A stretch of 50,279 nucleotides of DNA from NCBI GenBank assembly GCA_031415015.1, contig JANOQT010000160.1, positions 1 to 50,279 on the forward strand, given 5' to 3'. The DNA is from JAUYQR01 sp031415015 (lineage in GTDB: Bacteria > Pseudomonadota > Alphaproteobacteria > Rhodobacterales > Rhodobacteraceae). Position numbers and translations under genes: made by a program. Numbering within the stretch: position 1 is the first letter of the stretch; every line of letters starts with the position of its first letter. Under the pieces are notes generated by a model. The model ran no database searches, was not told the DNA's origin, and was given only the letters and a program-made list of their open reading frames with translations. Positions 1 to 7,225 of this stretch are shown in pieces.

Positions 1-1088
1 ACGCCCACAACCACTGCCGCGCGCCAGCCCATGAAGAGGGCAAGAACCCCGATCACCACGACAACCGACAGGACCAGGTTGACCAGAAAGCTGGTGCCCG
101 CCTCGTCAACAAGCGTATGCTGCTGATAGATCGGATGAATATCAACACCAAGCGGCAGGTCGGCCATAATCTGCGCCAACCGCTGTTCTACCCGCTGCCC
201 GACGGTCACGATGTTTTCCGATGCCAGCGCCGAGATGCCAAGCGTGAAGGCCTCGACCCCGTTGTGGCGGATCATGTGGGTCGGCTCATCCACTCGCCCT
301 CGGCTGATGTCGGCCAGATCGATCAGGTTGAACGTCTGTCCCTGCGCGCCGATGGTCAGTCCACGCAGCGCAAAATCGACCGCTTGCTGCTCGGGGGCCT
401 CAACGCGCACCTGTGCCCCACCCTGGGTCACGGCCCCGATCGGCTCGACGCTGCTCAACGCCCCGATGGCGCTCAGGATCGCGCCCGGCGGCACGCCGAT
501 ATTGGCAAGCGTGGACGGATCGGGTTCCACAAAGACCACCTCTTGCGGCAGGCCAAGGACTTCGGCCCCCGCAACGCCCTGAACGCTCAACATTTCGCGC
601 CGCAGGTGTTGGGCTATTTCGTGCACCTCGGCATCGGGAAATCCGGTTGCGGTCACGGCATAGTAGATGCCGTAGATGTCGCCGAAACTGTCGTTGACCT
701 GCGGCGGCAAGGTGCCTGCGGGCAGGCTGCCCTGCACGTCCGTAACGCGCGCGCGCAGCTTGGCCCAGACCTGCGGCAATTCGGTGCCATCGAACGTATC
801 GCGGATATGCACCTCGATCACCGAAAGACCTGGGGTGTTGCGGGAGGTCACATAATCAATCTCCTCCAGGGTCTGGATCTCGCTTTCCAGCACTTCGGAC
901 ACTTCCGCAGTCACCTCGGCCGCCGTGGCACCGGGCCAAGGCGTGATGACCAGCGCCGATTTCAGGGTGATGCCGGGATCTTCCAGCTTGCCCACTGACA
1001 GATAGCCGCCCACCCCGCCAAAGATGCAGAACAGCATCAACAGCCAGGTGTAAAGCGGACGCTCGATGGCTTGGCGTGCGATGCTCAT
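1..1088 (-). CDS. RND efflux permease, N-terminal part (cut by window edge)
   Basis: Translating the minus strand from the ATG at 1088 gives 362 uninterrupted residues that run off the left edge. The start is MSIARQAIERPLYTWLLMLF, a cytoplasmic leader and first membrane helix, followed by KLEDPGI and the porter-domain stretch TPWPGATAAEV. These are typical of inner-membrane RND (AcrB/HAE1-like) pumps. Near residue 335 the second membrane helix begins (AGTSFLVNLVLSVVVVIGVL). RND permeases use proton-motive force to export drugs or other small molecules through an adaptor and an outer-membrane channel. The adaptor gene lies 25 bp upstream on the same strand, so the two form an operon, probably controlled by the divergent TetR gene. 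The substrate cannot be told from this part. The C-terminal two thirds are outside the window. Confidence 0.92.
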   Translation of the reverse strand, partial: MSIARQAIERPLYTWLLMLFCIFGGVGGYLSVGKLEDPGITLKSALVITPWPGATAAEVTAEVSEVLESEIQTLEEIDYVTSRNTPGLSVIEVHIRDTFDGTELPQVWAKLRARVTDVQGSLPAGTLPPQVNDSFGDIYGIYYAVTATGFPDAEVHEIAQHLRREMLSVQGVAGAEVLGLPQEVVFVEPDPSTLANIGVPPGAILSAIGALSSVEPIGAVTQGGAQVRVEAPEQQAVDFALRGLTIGAQGQTFNLIDLADISRGRVDEPTHMIRHNGVEAFTLGISALASENIVTVGQRVEQRLAQIMADLPLGVDIHPIYQQHTLVDEAGTSFLVNLVLSVVVVIGVLALFMGWRAAVVVG

Positions 1089-1113
1089 GAGGGCGATCCT
1101 TCGGCTTTGGATT

Positions 1114-2205
1114 TCAGTTTTCGACAAAGCGCAGATCGGGGGCGCGGCGGACCGTCTGCCCGTCCGTCAACCTGTGCGCCCCGGCTGCGACTACCTCGGC
1201 ACCTGCGGTCAGCCCCTCGACCAGAAAGGTCGTGCCGGATTGCGTGACGAGCCCGACCGGCATACGCCGGATGGTGGCGGGGTCGCCCGGCCCATCCAGC
1301 ACGAAAACCGAGGCGGACCGGTCATTTTGCGCCAAAAGCGCACCGGCAGGCACCGCAATTCCGCCGCCTTGCATAGGCACCGATGCAATGACCGTGACCG
1401 AAGCGCCGGGCAGCAATGCCGCCCCCGGATCGTTCGGAAAGGCCAGGGTGACGCGATACGATTGCCCCACACGAGCGGCATCCGGCTGAAACGCGACAAG
1501 GCGCAGCGTCACGTCCGCCCCGTCGCCTACACGCGCCATGAACCGCACGCCGTCCAAGCCGCCCGATGCCACAAAGACCCGCTCGGGCAGATCAATCTCG
1601 ACGCGCACCTCGGACATGTCATGCAGCCGCAGGATTGGCTGGCCGGGTGCCACGATGCTGTGTTCGGGCGCAAGGCGTGCGGCGACAAGCGCATCGAAGG
1701 GTGCGGTCAGCGTCGCATCAGCCAGCGCAGCCCTGGCATCCCGCAAGGCGACCTCGGCGAGATCGCGCACCGTTGTGGCATCCTCGGCGCGGCTTTCGGG
1801 GGCAACTGAGCGTTCTGAAAGTGTCAGCGCCCGCTCGGCCTCACGCCGCGCTATGTCAAGGCTCAGCTCAGCCCGCTCTACAGCCCGAAAGAACGGGTCT
1901 TGATCCAGCACTGCAATCGTCTGACCCGCCGCGATGCGGGTTCCCTCTTCGGGGGCCAATCGTTCAAGACGGCCACCGACAATGAACCCAAGATCGACCG
2001 TTTCCTTGGCCACAACCCGGCCATAGAACTGTCTGGACAGGGTCTCAGATGGTGCTGCGACCACAATCGTGCGAACGGCAGGCGGGATTGCCGCGGCTGT
2101 TCCGGCCGGTTCATCGGCCAGACCTGTCGTCCAGATGAAAACCAAGGGAATTGCCGTTGCACAGATCGTTCCGGCCCATGCCAGCAGTTGCTTTCCCATA
2201 CTCAT
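1114..2205 (-). CDS. RND efflux periplasmic adaptor (HlyD/MFP family)
   Basis: A 363-residue membrane-fusion protein that links the RND permease to an outer-membrane channel in the periplasm. The N terminus has a hydrophobic signal or anchor segment (residues about 7-30). After it comes a beta-strand segment with VVAKETVDLGFIVGGRLERL and then EGTRIAAGQTIAVLDQDPF, a lipoyl-like half motif. A helical hairpin follows (about 110-145, rich in Ala, Arg and Glu), and then LTAPFDALVAARLAPEHSIV, the second lipoyl half. The C-terminal half is beta-barrel and membrane-proximal domain. Length and domain order are usual for the family. It precedes the permease in the same operon and is divergent from the TetR regulator. 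ATG at 2205 is used; the Met two codons later is also possible. Confidence 0.92.
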   Translation of the reverse strand: MSMGKQLLAWAGTICATAIPLVFIWTTGLADEPAGTAAAIPPAVRTIVVAAPSETLSRQFYGRVVAKETVDLGFIVGGRLERLAPEEGTRIAAGQTIAVLDQDPFFRAVERAELSLDIARREAERALTLSERSVAPESRAEDATTVRDLAEVALRDARAALADATLTAPFDALVAARLAPEHSIVAPGQPILRLHDMSEVRVEIDLPERVFVASGGLDGVRFMARVGDGADVTLRLVAFQPDAARVGQSYRVTLAFPNDPGAALLPGASVTVIASVPMQGGGIAVPAGALLAQNDRSASVFVLDGPGDPATIRRMPVGLVTQSGTTFLVEGLTAGAEVVAAGAHRLTDGQTVRRAPDLRFVEN

Positions 2206-2230
2206 GACCTATCCTATCTGACGTGAGCCA

Positions 2231-2248
2231 CCCGACCGTTCGGTAGGC
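2231..2248. promoter_or_regulatory. Candidate TetR operator
   Basis: Between the divergent adaptor and TetR genes lies an inverted repeat built on ACCG-TT-CGGT (2235-2244), extended by matching C/G pairs two bases further out. TetR-family repressors commonly bind palindromes of this ACCGnnCGGT type. Its place in the 63-bp divergent gap would let the regulator repress both its own gene and the pump. No binding data are available from sequence alone. Confidence 0.6.
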
Positions 2249-2268
2249 AACTAGAGCATCGAAAGTAT

Positions 2269-2919
2269 GTGTCAATGGCCGAAACCAACGCAGTTCAATC
2301 GACCGACCGGCGGGGCGATATTCTTGAACGCGCGACGCTCGCCTTTGTCACGCACGGCTATGCCGGAACCTCGATGTCGCACCTGGCACTGGCCATCGGG
2401 ATCAAGAAGGCAAGCCTTTACCACCACTACCCGTCAAAACAGGCCCTGTTCGTCGCCTGTGTGACCGAGGGCTTTGAAGACGGCGTTCGGCGGCTGGACG
2501 CGATCCGTGCCGATAGGGCACTGTCTGACCCCGCGCGCATCCGCGCCGCGATGTCCGAGATTTACCGGATCAACCTGACGACACCGGTCGGGCGCATGGC
2601 CCCCCTGATCGCCGAAGTCGCCCCTACAATCCCCGAGGTGGCGCAGGCCTTTCACGGCGGGTTCATCGCGCGCCATTACGCAGCAGTCACCGGCATGATC
2701 GAGGATGGCATCGCACGCGGCAGCTTTGCCCCGATTGACACCTTGGGCATGCAGCATCTGATCTTTGGCCCGATCATTACGCTGGCCCTGTCGCGCGAGA
2801 TGACGGCGCAGTTTCCGGATCGTGACCTTCTGTACCCGGTCGATAGGATCAGTGCATCGCATATCGAGCTGATCCTGCGCCTGCTGCTGGGCGGTCGGCA
2901 CGACCGGGCCGTGCCATGA
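2269..2919 (+). CDS. TetR/AcrR family transcriptional repressor
   Basis: A 216-residue one-domain-pair regulator. Residues about 15-60 form the TetR helix-turn-helix, with ILERATLAFVTHGYAGTSMS leading into the recognition helix and KKASLYHHYPSKQALF closing it. The rest is the variable helical ligand-binding domain. The likely role is ligand-relieved repression of the divergent RND pump operon, inferred from position and the palindrome between them. Translation may begin at GTG 2269 or at ATG 2275; neither has a strong Shine-Dalgarno site. The stop overlaps the next gene by 4 bp (ATGA), so the two are probably co-translated. Confidence 0.92.
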   Translation: MSMAETNAVQSTDRRGDILERATLAFVTHGYAGTSMSHLALAIGIKKASLYHHYPSKQALFVACVTEGFEDGVRRLDAIRADRALSDPARIRAAMSEIYRINLTTPVGRMAPLIAEVAPTIPEVAQAFHGGFIARHYAAVTGMIEDGIARGSFAPIDTLGMQHLIFGPIITLALSREMTAQFPDRDLLYPVDRISASHIELILRLLLGGRHDRAVP

Positions 2920-3494
2920 TCCAGACCGAAAGCTTTGCGCAGGTCGAAGTGCGCTCACCAACCGCGTTGCGGGATTGGCTTCTGATCCATCATGTGCAGA
3001 CCGAAAGCGTTTGGCTGGTGACCTGGAAGAAGAAACCCGGCGCGCCCTTTGTGTCGGTGGCCGAGGTTCTGGACGAACTGATCGCCTTTGGCTGGATCGA
3101 CGGGATCCGCCGCAAGCTGGATGACGACCGGACGATGCAGTTGATCTCGCCGCGCCGCCATCAGGTCTGGGCGAAAACCTACAAGGACCGGGCGACCCGG
3201 CTGCTTGCAGACGGTCGTATGATGCCGGCAGGGATGGCAGCGATCACTGCGTCAAAACGCGACGGTCTGTGGGATGCAACAGCGGATGTGGACGCGCTGA
3301 TCATGCCGTCTGATCTGGAGACCGCGTTGGCCGGGCATCCATCGGCGGCCGAATGGTTTGCGGCTGCGGCCCCCTCTTATCGCCGAAACGTGCTGCGCTG
3401 GATCAAGGCCGCGAAGACCGCGCCAACGCGGGACAAGCGGATTGTCCTCACCGTGGATTATTCAGGTCGCGGCGAGAAGGTCCCACAGATGTAG
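2916..3494 (+). CDS. YdeI/OmpD-associated family protein
   Basis: A 192-residue soluble protein. The N-terminal half shows the YdeI-type core: SVWLVTWKKKPGAP, then DELIAFGWIDGIRRKLDDD and a helical C-terminal part with YRRNVLRWIKAAKTAPTRDKRI, the 'bacteriocin-protection' or OmdA-like region. Members are annotated as conferring resistance to cationic peptides or as OmpD-associated, but the biochemical function is not established. It overlaps the TetR stop codon by 4 bp and so belongs to the regulator transcript. The downstream minus-strand gene 3541-4068 has a related C-terminal region, making two members of this family neighbours here. Confidence 0.8.
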   Translation: MIQTESFAQVEVRSPTALRDWLLIHHVQTESVWLVTWKKKPGAPFVSVAEVLDELIAFGWIDGIRRKLDDDRTMQLISPRRHQVWAKTYKDRATRLLADGRMMPAGMAAITASKRDGLWDATADVDALIMPSDLETALAGHPSAAEWFAAAAPSYRRNVLRWIKAAKTAPTRDKRIVLTVDYSGRGEKVPQM

Positions 3495-3540
3495 CGAGTC
3501 CAACAACGCAGCCACACGATATGCACGGAAACTCTGAAGT

Positions 3541-4068
3541 TCACGATCCGTCAGACAGTTTCCTGATGCCACTCAGTTCACGGAGCGAAAGTCCGTCGCT
3601 TATGGCCTGCACAGCCTCGTTTACCCGCCGCTGCTCTGTCGCCGGGGTCTTGGCCGAAGCGACATGGTTCGTGAACATGCGCTTCTTTCCTGCTGTCAGC
3701 CTGTCCCACTGGTCACGCACGTACGGCTCGGCACACAAGGCTGTCTCGAGAGCAAGCGGAACATCGACATGGTCTTGATCATCAATCCGGAACCGCATCT
3801 CAACCTCGTCTCCGACATCAAGACCCGTGTTTGCCTTGATGGTTGGCGATACGATGAAATACCTTCGGCCATCGCCCACAGGCATCCATGCGCCCCTAAC
3901 AGGGACGTCCGCGATCTCGCCCTCAACCCGCAGTCTTGGAAAGGTAGAGAACGGGAGCGCGGTCTCGAAACGCGGGGGCAGGAAAAGAACTTTGTACGTG
4001 ATGACGCGGGATTTCCCGACGCCGTGCAGGCAGATCGTCGCCGAGAAATCATGTGGGAAGTATGTCAT
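3541..4068 (-). CDS. DUF1905 / YdeI-OmdA family protein
   Basis: A protein of 175 residues if started at the ATG at 4068, which has GAGGG seven bases upstream overlapping the preceding stop codon. A longer frame exists but would lie inside the SRPBCC gene. The N-terminal half is a DUF1905-type beta barrel: FSATICLHGVGKSRVITYKV, PRLRVEGEIADVPVRGAW, then GRRYFIVSPTIKANTGLDVGD. The C-terminal half is the helical OmdA-like region (WDRLTAGKKRMFTNHVASAK, then TPATEQRRVNEAV). Members are often called bacteriocin-resistance or OmpD-associated proteins; the real activity is unknown. It is the second gene of a two-gene operon with the SRPBCC protein and is convergent with the YdeI gene at 2916-3494. 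Confidence 0.8.
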   Translation of the reverse strand: MTYFPHDFSATICLHGVGKSRVITYKVLFLPPRFETALPFSTFPRLRVEGEIADVPVRGAWMPVGDGRRYFIVSPTIKANTGLDVGDEVEMRFRIDDQDHVDVPLALETALCAEPYVRDQWDRLTAGKKRMFTNHVASAKTPATEQRRVNEAVQAISDGLSLRELSGIRKLSDGS

Positions 4069-4075
4069 GGCGCCC

Positions 4076-4675
4076 TCAAGCGGCACGCTTATTGTGCTCA
4101 TATGGATTGGTGCCCTCGGGCGGTCGGCCAACAATCTGGCCTGTCGTGTCGCGATGTGGCGGTTCGGAAAAAGCCTTGAGCCCTGCAAGGTCCTTGCGGT
4201 GCATCTCGCGCGTCCATTTGGACAGACTGGCAAATTTCCAGATCGCATTGAATGGTCGGGGCAATTCATTGACGAAATGCGCGAGAACCTGTGTCCGGTT
4301 TTCGTCGAAGGTACGCAACTCGAAGGTCAGACGCGGGCGGTGCGGCGGACCCGGGCCGAACAGAACAAGCGCAACCTCCTGATCTTGCTTCAGACTCACC
4401 ACTTCCTGGTAACCCACGCGCTTGCCCTTGGTAAAGAAGGCGGTCTTTGCCCCCAACTGCCCATCGGGCCCTTCCACCGTGCAGGTTGACTTTGTCTCCT
4501 TCGGCCATGCCGACCACCGCATGAGATGCTCTTGAAGGCGAATGTCGTCATAGACATCGCGAACCGGCGCATTGACCGTGATTTCCTCGGTGTATGTCAC
4601 ACGTGTCGGGGACACCGCCGACAGAATGCCGATCAAAATGACAAGGGCAAGAAGCCCGTAAAGAGCGAATTCCAT
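4076..4675 (-). CDS. SRPBCC family protein with N-terminal membrane anchor
   Basis: A 199-residue protein beginning with one hydrophobic helix (residues about 3-22, LYGLLALVILIGILSAV). A START/polyketide-cyclase-like fold follows: TYTEEITVNAPVRDVYDDIR, then QEHLMRWSAW, and later strands VSLKQDQEVALVLFGPG and LTFELRTFDENRTQVLAHFV. SRPBCC domains bind hydrophobic ligands; the ligand here is unknown. It probably sits at the inner membrane. Its start codon faces the MarR gene across an 82-bp gap that holds palindromic operator candidates, so the MarR protein probably controls it. The DUF1905 gene follows 7 bp after its stop. Confidence 0.78.
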   Translation of the reverse strand: MEFALYGLLALVILIGILSAVSPTRVTYTEEITVNAPVRDVYDDIRLQEHLMRWSAWPKETKSTCTVEGPDGQLGAKTAFFTKGKRVGYQEVVSLKQDQEVALVLFGPGPPHRPRLTFELRTFDENRTQVLAHFVNELPRPFNAIWKFASLSKWTREMHRKDLAGLKAFSEPPHRDTTGQIVGRPPEGTNPYEHNKRAA

Positions 4676-4727
4676 GAAAGCGTATCCTCGGTGCTTGCAC
4701 GCGTTGGCTTGATGAACGATGATCTAC

Positions 4728-4749
4728 ATCAAGTAACTTGATTGTCAAG
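4728..4749. promoter_or_regulatory. Two overlapping palindromes, candidate MarR operator
   Basis: ATCAAGT-A-ACTTGAT (4728-4742) is a perfect inverted repeat with 7-bp arms. It overlaps a second one, CTTGA-TTG-TCAAG (4738-4750 region). MarR-family proteins typically bind 16-20 bp palindromes of this TTGA/TCAA kind. The site lies just before the MarR start codon in the divergent gap shared with the SRPBCC gene, so autorepression plus control of the neighbour is the expected arrangement. Confidence 0.65.
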
Positions 4750-4757
4750 CTAAATGG

Positions 4758-5240
4758 ATGCACATGTCCCACTCGTCCCAGCAAACAAGCCCGCAGGACC
4801 TCGTGACCGCCTGCCGCAAGCTGTACACTTCGATTGATCGGCTGGATGCGAAAGCCTCGGCCATCGCGGGCGTCAGCCGTAACGACCTTCGATGTCTGAA
4901 CATGCTGGCTGAAGCGCCCACCAAACCAAACGCGATTGCGTTGGAGTTGGGCCTGACCACCGGATCGGTCACCACATTGCTTGATCGATTGGAAAAGGCA
5001 AATTACGCGCGTCGAGATCGTGACCCCGACGACCGCAGGGGTGTAATCGTGCATCCGACACAGTATCTGTTCCAGACGCTCGGTCCCGTCTACCGCAGCG
5101 TTGCCATGGAGATTGAGCGGATAGCGGCAACCTACAGCGATGAAGATCGCGCAGCGGCGGTCAGGCATCTTTCTGACGCCTCGTCGGCCTATGAACTGGT
5201 TTCGGGCCCGCTATCGGCGAAGGCTATTGAAAACAGGTAA
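4758..5240 (+). CDS. MarR family transcriptional regulator
   Basis: A 160-residue winged-helix regulator. The DNA-binding core is about residues 35-100: SRNDLRCLNMLAEAPTKPNA, then IALELGLTTGSVTTLLDRLE (recognition helix), and the wing YARRDRDPDDRRGVIVHPT with the typical DxRD pattern. Flanking helices would form the dimer interface. It is divergent from the SRPBCC/DUF1905 operon and separated from it by strong palindromes. ATG 4758 or 4764 could start it. Its stop is only 53 bp from the leftmost prophage gene, so the prophage edge lies immediately downstream. Confidence 0.9.
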   Translation: MHMSHSSQQTSPQDLVTACRKLYTSIDRLDAKASAIAGVSRNDLRCLNMLAEAPTKPNAIALELGLTTGSVTTLLDRLEKANYARRDRDPDDRRGVIVHPTQYLFQTLGPVYRSVAMEIERIAATYSDEDRAAAVRHLSDASSAYELVSGPLSAKAIENR

Positions 5241-5293
5241 CATTTCGTCTGGCAAGCATTGCGGCCCGATCGGCAATCCTCACATCAGGAATG

Positions 5294-7216
5294 CTAGAAG
5301 TCCGTCTCCATATACACCCCCGAACAGTCATAAGCGACTGCTGCCGCCGTTGCCCCGTTGTTCATAAACAGCCGGGGTGACAGGAACTGCGTGTTGGCAG
5401 GTAGGTCGGCAGTGATCTCCTGCTCGAACACCGCACCGGAAACCTCGTCGACCACTCGCACCCAGACCGAGCTGCCATTGGGCTGTGCCGCGATAAACAG
5501 CGTCAGCACCCCGCCAGTCGCGATGGCGAAACTCGCTCCCATATCGGTCAGCGTCGGCGCGCCGGTGCCATCGTTCGCGACTAGTTGCCAGCGGGTGTGG
5601 GTGCCGCGCTGGAATCCGATGCCGATGCAGTTGATGGCGGTGGTTAGCGTCAGCGTAGTGGCCAGCCCGGCGGTGGAGCCATGAAGGCCGAAGAAACCCA
5701 TGCCGGTTGCCTGCAGCGTCGTCAGCGAAATCCGCGTGACAAAGGTCCAGCCGCCCAGCCCCGCCGCATTGCCCCGCCAGCAGGCCCAGCCTGCGGAGAA
5801 CTGGTCGGAAGCAGCGTTTGCCGTCGCCGCGGATGTCAGACGCCAGCGACGGATGGAAGCGGCGAGGTTGGTCGCGGCTAACGTCGGGTGAGAAACGGTG
5901 CCGACCGAGGTGATGGGCAGGCCTTCCGCAGTGATGGTGGTCGTGATCGAAGGTGACCAGTTGGCGACCCGGTTGACCCCGAAGTGGGGCTGGAGCGGGA
6001 AGTCCCGGCCGGAGGGGCGCATGACGTCTAACCAAGGGGCCCCCGCCCGGTTGCGGGCATAGACCGCTGCCTTGCCAGTGGGCGGAGGAGACGGCGCGCC
6101 ATTGAGGCCCGGCAGGATCATCGGCTGTGGCAGTTCCACCTGGCCGTTCGTGCGGTTCATCTTCAAGGCATCGAAAAAGGCGGAACCATCCGGGCTGACC
6201 TTGAAGCTGAAGTCGTCGTTGCCCAAGAGGCCGATCAGCGCCCGGGCCGAAAACCCGGTCTTGAAGGCAAAAGCTGCGTCGTTTCCGGCGGCCGCCTTGT
6301 TGACGGTGGCCTCGATCCCGGCGCCTGCGTTGTTGAACAGCAGTGCCGGGGTATTGACCGACACACGATTGTAGCTGTCGGCTGTCGCCCCACCGAGGCC
6401 CAGAAGCTGGGCGGTCAGATTGGCCTGCGGCATGCCGACCTGTGTCACGGCATTGGCGAAGGTGACCGTGGGGGTATTCACCACGGTCGTGCCCCCGGCC
6501 CCCGCCGTGGCCGAGCCGATGTTGACGATGGTCGTCGATCCGGATGCGCCGCCGGTGCCGAGGTTCACAGTCTTGGTGACGCCGGTGGTCGTCGCCCCGG
6601 TGCCCATGCCGTAGGTAGCTGTCGTCGTCGCCGTGCCGATGCTGGCCGATGCCGCCGAGACGGTGACGGTGCCTGAGGCGGTCAGCGTGCCGGAGAAGGT
6701 CTTGTTGCCCGTGAACGTCTGGGTGCCCGCCAGGATTGCCAACTCACTGGAGGTGTTGGGCAGTGTGAAGGTCCGGGTCGTGCCGGTGGTGATCCCCGAC
6801 AGCGAAAACAGCGCCTTCTTCGTCGGATCGGCGTCGCTGACGAGGCTGAAGATGGCGTCGGAAACATCCTGCGGCACGCCGACCGGGTCCCAGGCACTTC
6901 CATTCCAGACAACAAAGGCCTGCTCGGCCGCGATCCAGACCAGCCAGCCTTACCGCGGAACAAGGCGCAGCCAGACCCCATCGACCCAGAAGGCGACATT
7001 CAGATCCCACCCCGCCCAGAGGCCCGTCGCGCCCGAAGCCACGAGGTGGCGGTCGCCATCGGCAGGGCTGGCTGGAGGCGTGGTGCGCGTGCGGTCGATG
7101 ACCGACAGCTGCACCATGGCATCGAGCAGGCGCAGGGCCTCGTTGTGGGTGACATGCTTCTGGGCTTGGGCCGCCAGCAGGTATGGCACGCCAAGGTGGG
7201 TGGAGGTGTCGGACAT
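5294..7216 (-). pseudogene. DUF2793 tail-fibre protein split by an in-frame stop
   Basis: The reading frame from the ATG at 7216 codes the DUF2793 domain: MSDTSTHLGVPYLLAAQAQK, then VTHNEALRLLDAMVQLSV and GATGLWAGWDLNVAFWVDG. After 88 residues it meets TAA at 6950-6952. The same frame continues at once with GWLVWIAAEQAFVVWNGSAW, the natural continuation of the family, and stays open to 5294. Without the stop the protein would be 640 residues. The middle part is a Gly/Thr/Ala/Val repeat region of fibre type, with TVNLGTGGASGSTTIVNIGS. The C-terminal part is beta-rich and is probably the receptor-binding end. It follows the megatron gene by 9 bp at the end of the tail operon. A lower-probability alternative is a restart downstream or stop-codon readthrough. 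Confidence 0.82.
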
Positions 7217-7225
7217 GACGGGCCT

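Noticed and set aside
117..998. Plus-strand open frame of 293 codons
   Set aside because: It is antisense to the RND permease, whose minus-strand translation is strongly family-like; the plus-strand translation has no recognisable content.
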